64,000 bases of DNA from Epiperipatus broadwayi (GCA_028023455.1 JAQFVV010006271.1:2108987-2172986), one strand, 5' to 3'. Counted from the stretch's first letter, positions 25,100 to 37,480 are shown. Numbers and translations are program-made. Notes: generated by a model not told the origin, from the letters alone.

Positions 25100-26450
25100 G
25101 GTTTATATCACTTTAATTAAACTATGAGTATTATGTGACCCTTTAATACCTCTCTCATTTTCCAGAAGAAATACATTTCCCTCAAATTTCTTAATTATTT
25201 TATGTGGACCTTCTTACAATGGAAATTGTCTTATATATTTAGTTAATTCAGGTCTACTTATACATAATGATCTATATAAAATGGAATACATTGTTTTAAT
25301 TCATGATGATGCAACAGGTCTAGGACTTTAACATTAGAAACCCCTTTTACAATAACTACAATTTTAAATATATAACCACATTTTTCAAACAGACTATAAA
25401 TTAACAAGACCAAAATCTCACAATATGCATTTTTAAATTTCATCGTAACTTAATATTTATAAAAGAAATATATGACATTATATGGGTTGCATAAATTTTG
25501 CCCAATATAATCAACTCCTTTATTTCTAATAAATATAAACTCCATATACCAAATATAATTATGATTGTAGTCATTACTATGAATTGGACATTTATTATTA
25601 TACCGATAGCTATTTATACATCTGATTGTAGCCTTATAATTAGCTATATTTTTAAAATTACTAAAATCATAAATCAGACAATTAATCTTGGCTCTACTCT
25701 GTGATAGAAAAAACTTCCTATATTCCCATGTACTTTGTGATAATAAAACCATTTAGATTTTACGAGCTTCATTTCCAGGGATACAATTTTATATTTATCA
25801 TTATTATCAAAGTTTGTGAGGGAATTCCATTTTAAAGAAATGTGGTCATTTACTCTAGACTGAACAATATCAATGTTAATATCATAATTTAAATGATTCT
25901 GTTCAAGTTGAGATTCTAAACATTTGATTTTTTTTTCTTGCTTACTCTGTATTTTCTCTATCTTCCTATGATTGGTTTACTGACATTTGTTTAATTTAGC
26001 TTCCAAGATTTTATTTTTATTCTGACATTCTAATCTATATTTTTCAACCTTAGTTTTCATATTATGGATTCATTTTTGTCCCTTTTCTGTGATGTATTCT
26101 AACTTATTGGTTTTGACTTGCACTTGATCTTGAATTTATTCCACCTTATTTATTTATGTGCATATGTTTAATTTTTTACTTTAATTTGTTGTCTAATTTA
26201 TATTCACCATCTTCTCTCTTCATTATTAATGTTTCTTGGTCTTGCTTTATTTCTTGTTTAAGGTCTTATTTACCCTCTTCCTGGCTTTGTTTCATTTCTT
26301 GTTTTAGGTTCTTGGCTTTGTTTCACTCAACATTGATATTATAGACATCTTGATATGTTTTTAAAGCCATACAAATTTCACTTCTCTTCCCTGTTTTAAT
26401 ATTTCTCATTCTTTTTCATTTTTCACAGTGTACTTTATATTTATTATTTC
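25100..26450 (-). pseudogene. Coding relic of element Z: coiled coil, then a possible pol tail
   Basis: Read on the minus strand from about 26400 to 25760, one frame stays recognisable through roughly 220 codons with about six stops. It is rich in K, E, Q, N and L with heptad-like helices (NLKQEMKQSQEEG, CLESQLEQNHLNYD). Two better preserved pieces follow at 25752-25450 and 25443-25258. Near 25200-25150 a segment reads EGPHKIIKKFEGNVFLLE, reminiscent of the GPY/F region after Ty3/gypsy integrases, though this is weak. No protease, RT or integrase catalytic motif is visible. It is likely a gag-like protein of a non-autonomous element. Confidence 0.45.
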
Positions 26451-27231
26451 ATTTAAAAAACAAAAAAACATGAATTTTCTCTTTAACTAAATATCCTAGA
26501 TTGAATGAAATGAAAAACTTATTTCTCTTTACTATGATTTATATATTGATCATTACAACTTAAATAGATTTCTATTATATATACTTGAATTTATACAAGA
26601 AACCTTCTAATATAAGATACTATAATATCATCAGTTTTCAATAATGATTGATTCACTTATTATTAATATTACTATTATTTCAAACTAATGTATGTTTTCT
26701 CAATTTCAAATTATATCATGTGTATATAATGCAAATTTTATAACTATTCTCAAAAGAAATTCAAGCAGAAAGTATTGAATGTTTTCCATCAATTTTTCAA
26801 AAATGAAGAGAAGACAAACACATTCAAAGAAATAATAAGTTGGCTTCAAGTACATTGTACTATTTATTTTATAATTGCTTTATGAAGGATCTTTAATAAA
26901 TATTTATTCATAAGCTCACATTATTTTGGTATTTTCCTAACATAAAGCACAAACTTTGATGCTTTCAGAAGCATAAGCATATTTTTTAACTTATTATTAT
27001 TTGACAAACAAAGGTATCACCATCTGGTACATTATCCTTACTTGCCCTTTCTGGCATATTTATGAAAATATTTTATAGATCTATTACTTTCAATTTGTGT
27101 ATTGTTGCATCCATTTTCAGAAATAATTCCAAACCAACTCTAAGTTTAAATCTTCAACAAAACATAGCTACACAAATAAAGGTAGCTAATATCATTTATA
27201 ATCATTAAGCAAATATTTTATTTCTATATAT

Positions 27232-29050
27232 TGTAACCGGACACCCATACAACCCTTTTATTACGTCAGTTGTAACAATTTTCTGATGAGCATGTTGTAG
27301 GAAGGAACTATCAATTGACATTCCTAATGCAGATGTTAATGCCTCCTACAACAATATTTCCTGCTCATCAGAGGATGTAGTACCATAGAGACTGGAAACA
27401 TCTAAATATTTCTATGTTTGGTTTCCCAAAAAGCGCCATTAGAGTTCCGTCTCACTACAACCTGACTTGGGTAGGTCTAGTTATGTCAGACATAGCTCAG
27501 AAGGCATGAGATTCTCATGAACAAGTGCTATAACTGATGAGTGATGCAATAAAACAAATCAGAATTGGACAACTGGATAACCAATTTAATTTTTAGTAAC
27601 AAAAAAAAAATTTATTAAATAACAATTAATTTGCAATTTCTAATGAAGTTCATTTCTATCCGCATGATAACTCATTTTCATTTTACTTATGAAAGAGTTA
27701 GAAGCAGTTCCTTTTTTTATCAATAGTTCATTTACAAATTCATTTATGAGAAGAAGTTTTGGAAACAGTCTAATTCAACAATAGTTCATTCTTGAATTCC
27801 TTTATGAGAAGAAGCTTGGAAATATTCTAATTCAACAATAGTTCATTTTGAATTCATTTATGATAAGAACCTTAGAAGCAGTCAAGCATTTATGGTTTAT
27901 ACAATAATTCATTTTGAATTCATTTAAGAGAAGAACCTTAGAAGCAGTCAAGCATTTATGGTTTATACAACATTTCATTGTTTTATGAATTATTACTGAT
28001 TGGTAAACATTTAAACTTAGCAATTCTTGGTTTGTGGAGCATTCATCATTTGGTAATTGACGCATTTCTAATTTAGTCAAATATAAAAGTATATTCATAC
28101 ACATAAACTCTGTTACATTACCCAGATAGAAGTAATATGCAATTAAAGCATTTATAATCCATATAGTAAATACGTTCAAATATTTTTATAAATAAATTTG
28201 CATATAACTATTTCATAACTTCATTTTATAACGTATGATAAACATGTTCTAATATTTTACAAAATAAATTCTACGTAATTATTTCATAACTTCACTTTAT
28301 AACGTATGATAAAGATGTTTTAATATTTTATAAAACAAAATGTATGCAATCGTTTCATAACTTCACTTTATAACATATGATAAAAATGTTTTAATATTTT
28401 ATAAAAATAATTTTTATGTAGATATTTCATGATGTCAATTTATAATTTATGATAAAGATGTCTAAACATTCCTATAACATAATTACCTTCCAGTTTTGCA
28501 GTCTAGTTTACTCAAAAGAAGGCGGGTTATTTCATCTATGGAAAGTCATGGCACAGCGTGGAGAGAGTGAAGCCGCTAATTTACCCCATTGTCATTATAA
28601 TTCCTCTAGCAAAGCTTTCTTTTTCCATTTTCACGTTTTGTTAAAGCTATATTTTAATATGTCAAAAGAATTAGGTAATACACTTTTTTCTTTAAAAAAA
28701 AAATTAATATGTTCTGCTTCTCTGTGTAAGACGAGAGAAAAAAAAAGTTCTTTTCTTCCGACGACGTGCCTAATTTGAATACTGCCTCAGTTTAACCCAA
28801 GTATCTTCTTTTTTTTCTTTTTAATGATTGGATAATTAATTTCTTTTTTTTTTTTTTATTGAGACAGATAAAAAAAAAATAAGATGACTTAACATTTTAT
28901 TCAAATCCATCAATCACAAAATTAAAAATATGATTTTTTTTTTTAACAAATCACAGCTTATTGCGTTCCCAATTAGACTGAATCACGCTAGACATTTTTG
29001 AATGGGGGGGGGTCTTTTGAATATTTATATGAGGAACAGCATCTGTTTCA
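27232..29050 (-). repeat. 3' LTR of LARD-like element
   Basis: 1,819 bp. It is almost identical to 31550-34110 outside a tandem-repeat block, with only scattered single-base differences and homopolymer-length changes. It has about two copies of the 56-bp minisatellite unit where the other LTR has about fourteen. The open frames at 27832-28179 and 28449-28778 are duplicated with the LTR and are not genes. Confidence 0.88.
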
Positions 29051-29062
29051 TTACCCCTCACC
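29051..29062 (-). promoter_or_regulatory. Polypurine tract of LARD-like element
   Basis: Minus strand GGTGAGGGGTAA lies immediately before the LTR start TGAAACAG, the expected site for plus-strand priming. Confidence 0.65.
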
Positions 29063-29647
29063 AAATTTTGGGATGAAATCACCTGGAAGTACGATTTCAT
29101 TCCATATACTATACACATTATTTCTCAGTACTGCCTGGTTTTAGATATGCTGATGAATGGGTAAGATGAGCTGGAAAAGTGAATACATGAACTGTAGTCT
29201 CCAATGCCAGGATAAGTAGACGGCCAAGCACAAACTACCAGCATGCACTGCCCCATGATGTCACGAGAAAATATCTCATTTTTAAGCACTACCTCTCTTG
29301 TACCTAGAAGTATCATCCAACCAAGAATAGGAGCCAGAGAAAAAAAAACAATTTGGCACTCAGCCAACCCTGCTCAGCTTCGGTGAGTCTTAGGGGCTAT
29401 CATTTGGCCTATCCATGAGACCAAGGCTTATACATGAGACCTATATATACACACTGCTGGACAACTCTTGGAGCACAACATCCAGGACTGGATAGTGCCG
29501 AGCATATACTTCGGAGTATCATAACACAATGCATCCAAGCAGCTCCGCTCAATCATCCACCATCTCAACATGAAAAACACAAGTTCATGCACTACTACAC
29601 CACACTCACAAACCCTTTTCCATCAGCTATCTCTATTTTATTCTGAA
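29063..29647 (-). other. 3' non-coding part of LARD-like element
   Basis: Region between the ORF stop and the purine tract. It is less AT-rich than the surroundings. I recognise no domain in either strand. A short stretch near 29366-29384 (plus strand) resembles part of 5S rRNA, but too weakly to call. Confidence 0.4.
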
Positions 29648-31219
29648 TCATAACTGCAACCTGGTTTGGGGAGACTGAGGATCATGATCAGTTCTCCTAT
29701 AGTCCTCTTTTATATTATGAGGTGACATACTTCTGGATCGTCTCTTTGTTGAAAATTTATCATGTTTAACATTACTGTGGTGTCTTGCTTCTTCACTTCT
29801 GTATTTTCTTTGGAGATCCTTGTTACTGTTTGATCTTTTAATTATACGCGTCCAATATGGACCATGAACACCATCTGTGAATTTTTTCCTGTTCCTCTTC
29901 CATGGTGGTACTTCATTTTTACATAAAAGTTTCCTTTTAAATGGTTCTTTTGCCATAGTAATTATTTTTTTGGTATTTGTAAAGGTTTCTTGTTGTTTAA
30001 TTTCTTTCACACTGATAAATCCTGAGTTTTCAGATTCCTTTTTGGTGTCTTTTCCTGCGTAAGCAACTATATTTTTAATAACTGTCTTTATATATTTTTT
30101 TTCTGTACTCAATTTTTGATTTGAGTTTATTAAGCTTTTGTTTATAATTTTTATATATGGCTGAGGACTAACACACTTTTCTTTCCATTTTATGGTTTCT
30201 TTCTCTATCTCCTTTACTATTTCATAGCATATATCAGATAATTTTTCTGAAACGTTTTCTTCTATATTGGATAGTTCCTTAGTTATATGAGAATTAAGTT
30301 TTTGATTATGTTAATTTTCATGTTTTTCATCTTCTTGAAGATCAGAAGATTTTAATTTTACTTTATTAGATTTATTTTCATCCTTTTGAAACTCTTTTGC
30401 TGTGTTTGATATTCCAGTCTCAGCTTCTGTATATACTGCTTCTTTATTTTCAATTTTAGAGGTATATTCCACAATCAGAAGTTTTCCTGAAGGTAGACTG
30501 ACAATTTCAAGATCACTCTTTGTAATTTCAATTTCTTCCTTTTTAACAATCTCAAATTTTGCTTCATCAGTAATAGGATATTCAATTTGTGATTCCTTTA
30601 AAATATCTTTGGTTGGAAATTCCAAAGTTTCCTCCTCATCCAATTTTTTAGACTGAATTATTTCTTTTATCAACTGGTTTAACTTTTCATTTTGATTTTC
30701 CACTGCTTCCATAATTTGTTTTTCTATTCTTTGGTTTGCTTCTATTGCTTGCTTGTTATCTTCTTCTCTTTGCTTATCTCTTTTTTGGTTATCTTCTTCT
30801 CTCTGTTTGATATCTTCTTCTCTTTGCTTATCTCTTTTTTGGTTATCTTCTTCTCTTTGTTTGATGTCTTCTTCTCTTTGCTTATCTTTTTTTTGGTTAT
30901 CTTCTTTGCTCTGCTTGATATATTCTTCTCTTTGTTTGATATCTTCTTCTCTTTGTTTGATATCTTCTTCTCTTTGTTTATCTCTTTTTTGATTATCTTC
31001 TTCTCTTTGTTTGTCTCTTTTCTGGTTATCTTCTTCTCTTTGTTTGTCTCTTTTCTTTTGGTCTGCTTTTATAATTTCTAATAACTGGGCTAATGTAGAT
31101 GTCTCCCCTGTTTTCTCTGATTCCTCATCTGCTTTAGCTTCTTGTTTATCTTCTTTCTCAGGAGGATCCTCTATGCTTTCTGTATTCATCATTTTTTTTG
31201 TTTTTGATCTGGTTTTCAT
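29648..31219 (-). pseudogene. Coiled-coil ORF of LARD-like element, one in-frame stop
   Basis: A single minus-strand frame of about 520 codons from ATG (31217-31219), broken only by a TAA at 30311-30313. Part 1 (about 300 aa) starts with a basic KTRSKTKK segment. An acidic stretch and a helix (LAQLLEIIKADQKKRD) follow, then some ten tandem repeats of the type QKRDKQREEDN at about residues 60-160, and a mixed acidic tail. Part 2 (from about 30300) continues in frame and ends in a basic RS-rich tail (TKRRSRSMSP). It may be a gag-like structural protein, since it sits where gag sits and has basic ends and a long coiled coil, but I see no zinc knuckle or capsid motif. An alternative is a captured host coiled-coil gene. 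An ATG at 31219 is chosen because a stop lies a few codons upstream. Confidence 0.7.
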
Positions 31220-31450
31220 CAATATTTTATTCTAGTTTATTTGTATTTTTTTATTTCGACTTTAATAAGCTTCTCTCTCCATCCACACCATGACTTTACT
31301 CCATCTTCTTTGAAATGCCTGTTTCATTCTTTATGCCATTCATTTTTGTGTTGTTTTTCTTTTAAACTTTTATTTTTCCATCCTTCCTGAACAAATTACA
31401 TCACTACATCATATGCACTGTTCATATCACAGAATCGTGATCTGCTTATG

Positions 31451-31557
31451 CCTATGAGTAGGCTAGCTAGATCGGACCTCACAGTAGGGTGGCAAATTAA
31501 CCGGCCTATGAGTAGGCTAACCAGATAAGGCCCCATGTTGGGCGCCAAATGTAACCG
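31451..31557 (-). repeat. 54-bp tandem duplication spanning the primer binding site
   Basis: Two units with a 54-bp period: 31451-31504 and 31505-31557. Each starts CCTATGAGTAGGCTA and ends AACCGG. The right unit holds the real primer site and LTR edge; the left unit holds a degenerate version (GGTGGCAAATTAACCGG). Confidence 0.65.
31530..31547 (-). promoter_or_regulatory. Primer binding site, tRNA-Lys(CTT) type
   Basis: Minus strand TGGCGCCCAACATGGGGC begins two bases after the 5' LTR. It matches the complement of the tRNA-Lys(CTT) 3' end at 17 of 18 bases (from known tRNA-Lys sequence). This fixes the element's orientation. Confidence 0.82.
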
Positions 31558-34110
31558 GACCCCCATACAACCCTTTTATTACGTCAGTTGTAACAATTTT
31601 CTGATGAGCATGTTGTAGGAAGGAACTATCAATTGACATTCCTAATGCAGATGTTAATGCCTCCTACAACAATATTTCCTGCTCATCAGAGGATGTAGTA
31701 CCATAGAGACTGGAAACATCTAAATATTTCTATGTTTGGTTTCCCAAAAAGCGCCATTAGAGTTCCATCTCACTACAACCTGACTTGGGTAGGTCTAGTT
31801 ATGTCAGACGTAGCTCAGAAGGCATGAGATTCTCATGAACAAGTGCTATAACTGATGAGTGATGCAATAAAACAAATCAGAATTGGACAACTGGATAACC
31901 AATTTAATTTTTAGTAACAAAAAAAATTTATTAAATAACAATTAATTTGCAATTTCTAATGAAGTTCATTTCTATCCACATGATAACTCATTTTCATTTT
32001 ACTTATGAAAGAGTTAGAAGCAGTTCCTTTTTTTTATCAATAGTTCATTTACAAATTCATTTATGAGAAGAAGTTTGGAAACAGTCTAATTCAACAATAG
32101 TTCATTCTTGAATTCCTTTATGAGAAGAAGCTTGGAAATATTCTAATTCAACAATAGTTCATTTTGAATTCATTTATGAGAAGAAGCTTGGAAACATTCT
32201 AATTCAACAATAGTTCATTTTGAATTCATTTATGAGAAGAAGCTTGGAAACATTCTAATTCAACAATAGTTCATTTTTGAATTCCTTTATGAGAAGAAGC
32301 TTGGAAATATTCTAATTTAACAATAGTTCATTTTGAATTCATTTATGAGAAGAAGCTTGGAAATATTCTAATTCAACAATAGTTCATTTGGATTCATTTA
32401 TGAGAAGAAGCTTGGAAATATTCTTATTCAACAATAGTTCATTTTGAATTCATTTATGAGAAGAAGCTTGGAAATATTCTTATTCAACAATAGTTCATTT
32501 TGAATTCATTTATGAGAAGAAGCTTGGAAATATTCTAATTCAACAATAGTTCATTTTTGAATTCCTTTATGAGAAGAAGCTTGGAAATATTCTGATTCAA
32601 CAATAGTTCATTTTGAATTCATTTATGAGAAGAAGCTTGGAAACATTCTAATTCAACAATAGTTCATTTTTAATTCATTTATGAGAAGAAGCTTGGAAAT
32701 ATTCTAATTCAGCAATAGTTCATTTTGAATTCATTTATGAGAAGAAGCTTGGGAATATTCTGATTCAACAATAGTTCATTTTGGATTCATTTATGAGAAG
32801 AAGCTTGGGAATATTCTAATTCAACAATAGTTCATTTTGAATTCATTTATGATAAGAACCTTAGAAGCAGTCAAGCATTTATGGTTTATACAATAATTCA
32901 TTTTGAATTCATTTAAGAGAAGAACCTTAGAAGCAGTCAAGCATTTATGGTTTATACAATAATTCATTTTGAATTCATTTAAGGGAAGAAGCTTGGGAGC
33001 AGTCAAGCATTTATGGTTTATACAACATTTCATTGTTTTATGAATTATTACTGATTGGTAAACATTTAAACTCAGCAATTCTTGGTTTGTGGAGCATTCA
33101 TCATTTGGTAATTGAAGCATTTCTAATTTAGTCAAATATAAAAGTATATTCATACACATAAACTCTGTTACATTACCCAGATAGAAGTAATATGCAATTA
33201 AAGCATTTCTAATCCATATAGTAAATACATTCAAATATTTTTATAAATAAATTTGCGTATAACTATTTCATAACTTCATTTTATAACGTATGATAAACAT
33301 GTTCTAATATTTTACAAAATAAATTCTACGTAATTATTTCATAACTTCACTTTATAACGTATGATAAAGATGTTTTAATATTTTATAAAACAAAATGTAT
33401 GCAACCGTTTCATAACTTCACTTTATAACATATGATAAAAATGTTTTAATATTTTATAAAAATAATTTTTATGTAGATATTTCATGATGTCAATTTATAA
33501 TTTATGATAAAGATGTCTAAACATTCCTATAACATAATTACCTTCCAGTTTTGCAGTCTAGTTTACTCAAAAGAAGGCGGGTTATTTCATCTATGGAAAG
33601 TCATGGCACAGCGTGGAGAGAGTGAAGCCGCTAATTTACCCCATTGTCATTATAATTCCTCTAGCAAAGCTTTCTTTTTCCATTTTCACGTTTTGTTAAA
33701 GCTATATTTTAATATGTCAAAAGAATTAGGTAATACACTTTTTTCTTTTAAAAAAAAAATTAATATGTTCTGCTTCTCTGTGTAAGACAAGAGAAAAAAA
33801 AAAGTTCTTTTCTTCCGATGACGTGCCTAATTTGAATACTGCCTCAGTTTAACCCAAGTATCTTCTTTTTTTTTCTTTTTAATGATTGGATAATTAATTT
33901 CTTTTTTTTTTTTTTTTTATTGAGACAGATAAAAAAAAATAAGATGACTTAACATTTTATTCAAATCCATCAATCACAAAATTAAAAATATGATTTTTTT
34001 TTTAACAAATCACAGCTTATTGCGTTCCCAATTAGACTGAATCACGCTAGACATTTTTTAATGGGGGGGGTCTTTTCAATATTTATATGAGGAACAGCAT
34101 ATCTGTTTCA
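31550..34110 (-). repeat. 5' LTR of LARD-like element
   Basis: 2,561 bp, the partner of 27232-29050. The extra length is almost all minisatellite expansion. The far edge ends GTTTCA at 34110 and is followed by an AT dinucleotide run. Confidence 0.88.
32040..32830. repeat. Minisatellite in the 5' LTR, about 14 units of 56 bp
   Basis: Head-to-tail units of 55-58 bp, each with TTTATGAGAAGAAGCTTGG and TTCAACAATAGTTCATTTT. The sister LTR has about two units (27730-27845). A related 60-odd-bp unit follows (three copies here to about 33010, two in the sister LTR). Confidence 0.85.
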
Positions 34111-34167
34111 ATATATATATATATCTTTCTATGACTCTAAGTCTCATGGGTTATGAATAAATGATTA

Positions 34168-34185
34168 GTCCTACATTGAATGCCA
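34168..34185 (-). promoter_or_regulatory. Decayed primer binding site of element Z
   Basis: Minus strand TGGCATTCAATGTAGGAC, four bases beyond the Z 5' LTR edge (34190). It keeps the TGGC...CAA.GT.GG pattern of the tRNA-Lys(CTT) site, with changes that fit age. Confidence 0.45.
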
Positions 34186-34189
34186 AAAA

Positions 34190-36760
34190 TGTAACAGAAT
34201 ATTGAATATATGTAGGATAAAAAAGAGACTTTATTTTATACACACACACTCTGGACATATAGATGTAACAAAATAGTATATTTTATTAAAATTTGGGCAG
34301 CAACAGTTTAAAAATAGAAATGTGTATATTAGTATGTATAGCTAAAGTAACATGACTTTATAAACCTCTTGATTTTATGGTTCAGTTAAAAGAATAAATA
34401 TTATCATAAAACATTATCCAAAATTAGCTAACATGGTGATAGCCAAAATACTATCTATAGCAGTGGTCTTCAACCTTTTCACACCTGTGGACCGGTAAAA
34501 GTAAGGATAAGATTTCGCAGACCACCAAGTTTACAGATAATTTTTATTGGGGGGGGGGAGGGGGTTTGAGAAATATGTTGTCATCACTGAGACAAAAGAT
34601 AGACACCAAAGTTATTTTTTGTTTGTTTTTATTTTTAAAAAAAGGTAACAGAAATTGGTTTTAAAAATAAAAGTTTTAGTATTTTAACGGTATACAAATA
34701 AAGCCAAAAAAAATATTGCCTTATAGGCCAAAAAAAAGTGGGCGTATTTTTACACAAAAAAAAAAGAAAACCAAACTTGAAATAGTCAAAAGTTTTGGTC
34801 TTACTTTATTTTGGGGTGGTGGGGGTGTATTGAGAAATACTTTGCAAAAGTTAGAAACGGAATTTATTTTTTGGTTTTTATTTTTAAAAAAAGGTAATAA
34901 AAATTGATTTCCAAAATAAAAAGTTAAAGCCAAAAAAAAATATCACCTTATAGCCAAAAAAAAACCCCACTAAAAATGAAATAGTAAAAGAGAGTAGAAA
35001 AAATTTAAGAGATCAAAAAAAGTCACATTACATTTTATTGTTTTAACAATGCTGACAAGCAGCCATGATTGGCTATCAAAAGACAACTGGAGTTTGTGTA
35101 ATAGAAAACTTTTTTCTACCCCCCCCTCCATAAACATCTGTGATAAATAGAAAAACAAATTAATTTATGTATGATTGATTAGATTTATGGCTATCAAAAG
35201 ACAACTGGAGTTTGTGTAATAAAAAACTTTTTTCTACCCCTCCCCCATAAACATCTGTGATTAACAGAAAAACAAATTAATTTATGTATGATTGATTAGA
35301 TTTTGTGGTATTTTTGTTCTGTTTCTTTTTTTTTAATAAATGTGATGAAAAAAATAAATAAAAATTGTTCATATTAATTAAAAGTTTAAAATCTTATTAT
35401 TTTGTTATTATAAACTTTCTTGCCAATCTAGCTGCAGACCGACAGACAACTTCTGCAGCTCAGTGGCCCAGTACTGGTCTGTGGCCCAGTGGTTGAAGAC
35501 CACTGATCTATAGTAATTTAAAACAAGAAGATCAAAAGTAATTGTAAGTAATTATTGAATTGGTATTTTAATTTATATAGCTATTTTAAATAATGAATTT
35601 ATAATATTCACAACCTATATCATAATAGATGCACATATTTATAAGGTGCTAATGAGCCTATGCAATGATAAGCACTCTATTTGGTCAATAAATATTTCAA
35701 TAAATAAATGATTTATTATCCAGTGAATATGAAGTTTACAATGTGTGAATCAATACCTTATAAATAAAGTAATTTGTGGAATAGGTAATTCAAATGATGC
35801 AAAGATTAAAAATAAAATATAAGTTTATTAATCTAGCCAAAATTAAATTCAATAATTTTTAAATAATCCATTGTATTATACTTCATTTTGGATATATCAC
35901 AGTTTCAATCTACATTTTAAATATTATTCTTGTATATTTGTGATTAAAATAAAGGTTTAGTACATACAATCTTTTATGCAATAAAAATAAAATTTCTTTT
36001 TCTTTTTTTAAAAATATCTTTTATATATTTTAGATAAGATTTCATCACAATTACTTTTATATGTTCAAAATAAAAATGTAAAAGTTAATTACATTTTTAG
36101 TTTTATTTATTTTATAAGTGTCAGTACTAATCAATTCACATCTTACTTGTTCTATTTGATAAGTTCATATTGAATAATACATAAACAATATTGCTATTTT
36201 AGATTTAAAAAAAAGCATTTTAAATAGATATCAATTGGTGTATTATTATTATTATTCATTTTAACTATTGAAAATAAGGTAAAAGTTAATTTAATGAGAA
36301 ATTTTCTGTTACTATTTTATGTTACTATTTATTACTCTGGTTATCATCTTAAACATTCTGTAATTACAGTTCAATTTTCTATGATATTTTAGTAACATTC
36401 TCATGATGATATACAATAGTGTAAATCTCCATGGACATTACCACTAGATGGCATCCAGCTATTCCTTTTTATTAAATACTGCTGTTCACATCAATATTCA
36501 AACATTCAACTGCTTCAAACAGCTCAGCATAATATTCTCCACATTAGAAATTGGAATATTATTTTATTGTTGTTAGCCACTTCATTTATTCTGCCAGATA
36601 TTAATTGAGAAGGGCTCACACCCTCTCCTTTGTAATTTTCAATCAAAGTGCATTATGGCTTAAATCTAAATTCCACAAAATATTAAGGAACAGGTTAAAT
36701 AAAAAAATTGTTTCAAAATATTTTTTTGTTCTTTCTTTTGTGTGTGCTTGTTCATTATCT
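34190..36760 (-). repeat. 5' LTR of element Z, first part
   Basis: This LTR starts TGTAACAG on the plus strand. It is interrupted by the hAT element (34461-35505 plus its 8-bp duplication), continues to 36760, is cut by the LTR-A insertion, and resumes at 41820-42088. Alignment to 23134-24906 is clear throughout. The short frame at 36605-36823 is not a gene. Confidence 0.7.
34461..35505. mobile_element. hAT-type non-autonomous DNA transposon
   Basis: 1,045 bp with perfect 15-bp terminal inverted repeats, CAGTGGTCTTCAACC and its complement, flanked by a perfect 8-bp duplication ATCTATAG (34453-34460, 35506-35513). CAGTGG ends and 8-bp TSDs are diagnostic of hAT elements. There is no transposase. 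Internally there are two tandem duplications: about 250 bp (around 34545-34975) and 118 bp (35071-35188 repeated at 35189-35305). G and A homopolymers explain the odd open frames at 34716-34933. Confidence 0.92.
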
Positions 36761-37480
36761 TGTAATGGTATACATATGCCATTACATGTTTTTAAAATAA
36801 CAATAAAGTGGGGGAAAGAGTAAATAAAATTGATGTATTAAATAAACAAAGAAAAAATTAATAAAGTTATTTTTATGGATATATATAATCGCACAGATTG
36901 AAAACTTAAAGAAAAATTACTTACAAGTAAAAGCTAAAGATCTAGAAATAAAAATTGGTATTTTTGTGTAAATAATGAAAAAGAAAAATGTTAATTAGTT
37001 TCAATTGAAAAGTTATGTTTAAATTTTAAAGTGGAAATAATTGTTCTGTTAAAATATATTTGAATGTAAGACAAACTAGCCCTTGGGGCACTTAAATAAT
37101 TCAAAGGTCAGATAAGGAATACAAATTAAAGATTATGTTGTTTTCTGTTCTGAAGGAAAATGACCAATGGAAGTACCAACAAATACATGGGCTAGAAAAG
37201 AAACCCATCAGAGCAAATAAGATCAAAGAATGTCAGAAGCAATCAATCTGAACAATTAATGATAAGAGAGGCCAAAAATTATAAAAGATGAAAAAATTGA
37301 ATTTAATGAATTGACGTGTATTAATCTATAAAATAACTGAAACACACAGGCTTATTATATAGCTGTGTTTATATATGTAATGCATAGGGTATATGAGCAC
37401 AGACTTCACATGACCCACCACTCTCCACACTATCTCATAAACACTGATACACTTGAACACATATATGTTGAAAAGATAAA

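Larger units (their letters stand above)
27232..34110 (-). mobile_element. LARD-like non-autonomous LTR retrotransposon
   Basis: A 6.9-kb element with near-identical LTRs at 27232-29050 and 31550-34110 (TGTAACC...GTTTCA on the plus strand, so TGAAAC...GGTTACA in its own sense). It inserted into element Z at an ATAT-rich site: ATAT is on both sides. A primer binding site (31530-31547) matching tRNA-Lys(CTT) adjoins the right LTR and a purine tract adjoins the left one. The 2.5-kb internal part encodes one coiled-coil frame and no protease, RT, RNase H or integrase, so replication must depend on a partner. LTR agreement outside the minisatellite is very high, so it is the youngest LTR element here. 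Confidence 0.88.

Noticed and set aside
27832-28179. 115-codon minus-strand frame, repeated as 137 codons at 32821-33234
   Set aside because: It lies in the LTR repeat block, varies with repeat number and exists only because the LTR is duplicated.
29366-29384. Short similarity to 5S rRNA (AACCCTGCTCAGCTTC)
   Set aside because: Only about 18 bases match, and no second 5S box lies at the right distance. Too weak for a 5S-derived SINE.
30692-31235. Serine/leucine/phenylalanine-rich frames on the plus strand
   Set aside because: Antisense shadows of the lysine/glutamate-rich minus-strand ORF of the LARD-like element.
32040-32830. Regular repeat array that could be mistaken for CRISPR
   Set aside because: Units are contiguous 56-bp minisatellite copies without unique spacers, inside an LTR of eukaryotic DNA.
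34716-34933. Opposed open frames rich in K, F and G
   Set aside because: Caused by A and G homopolymers inside the hAT element.
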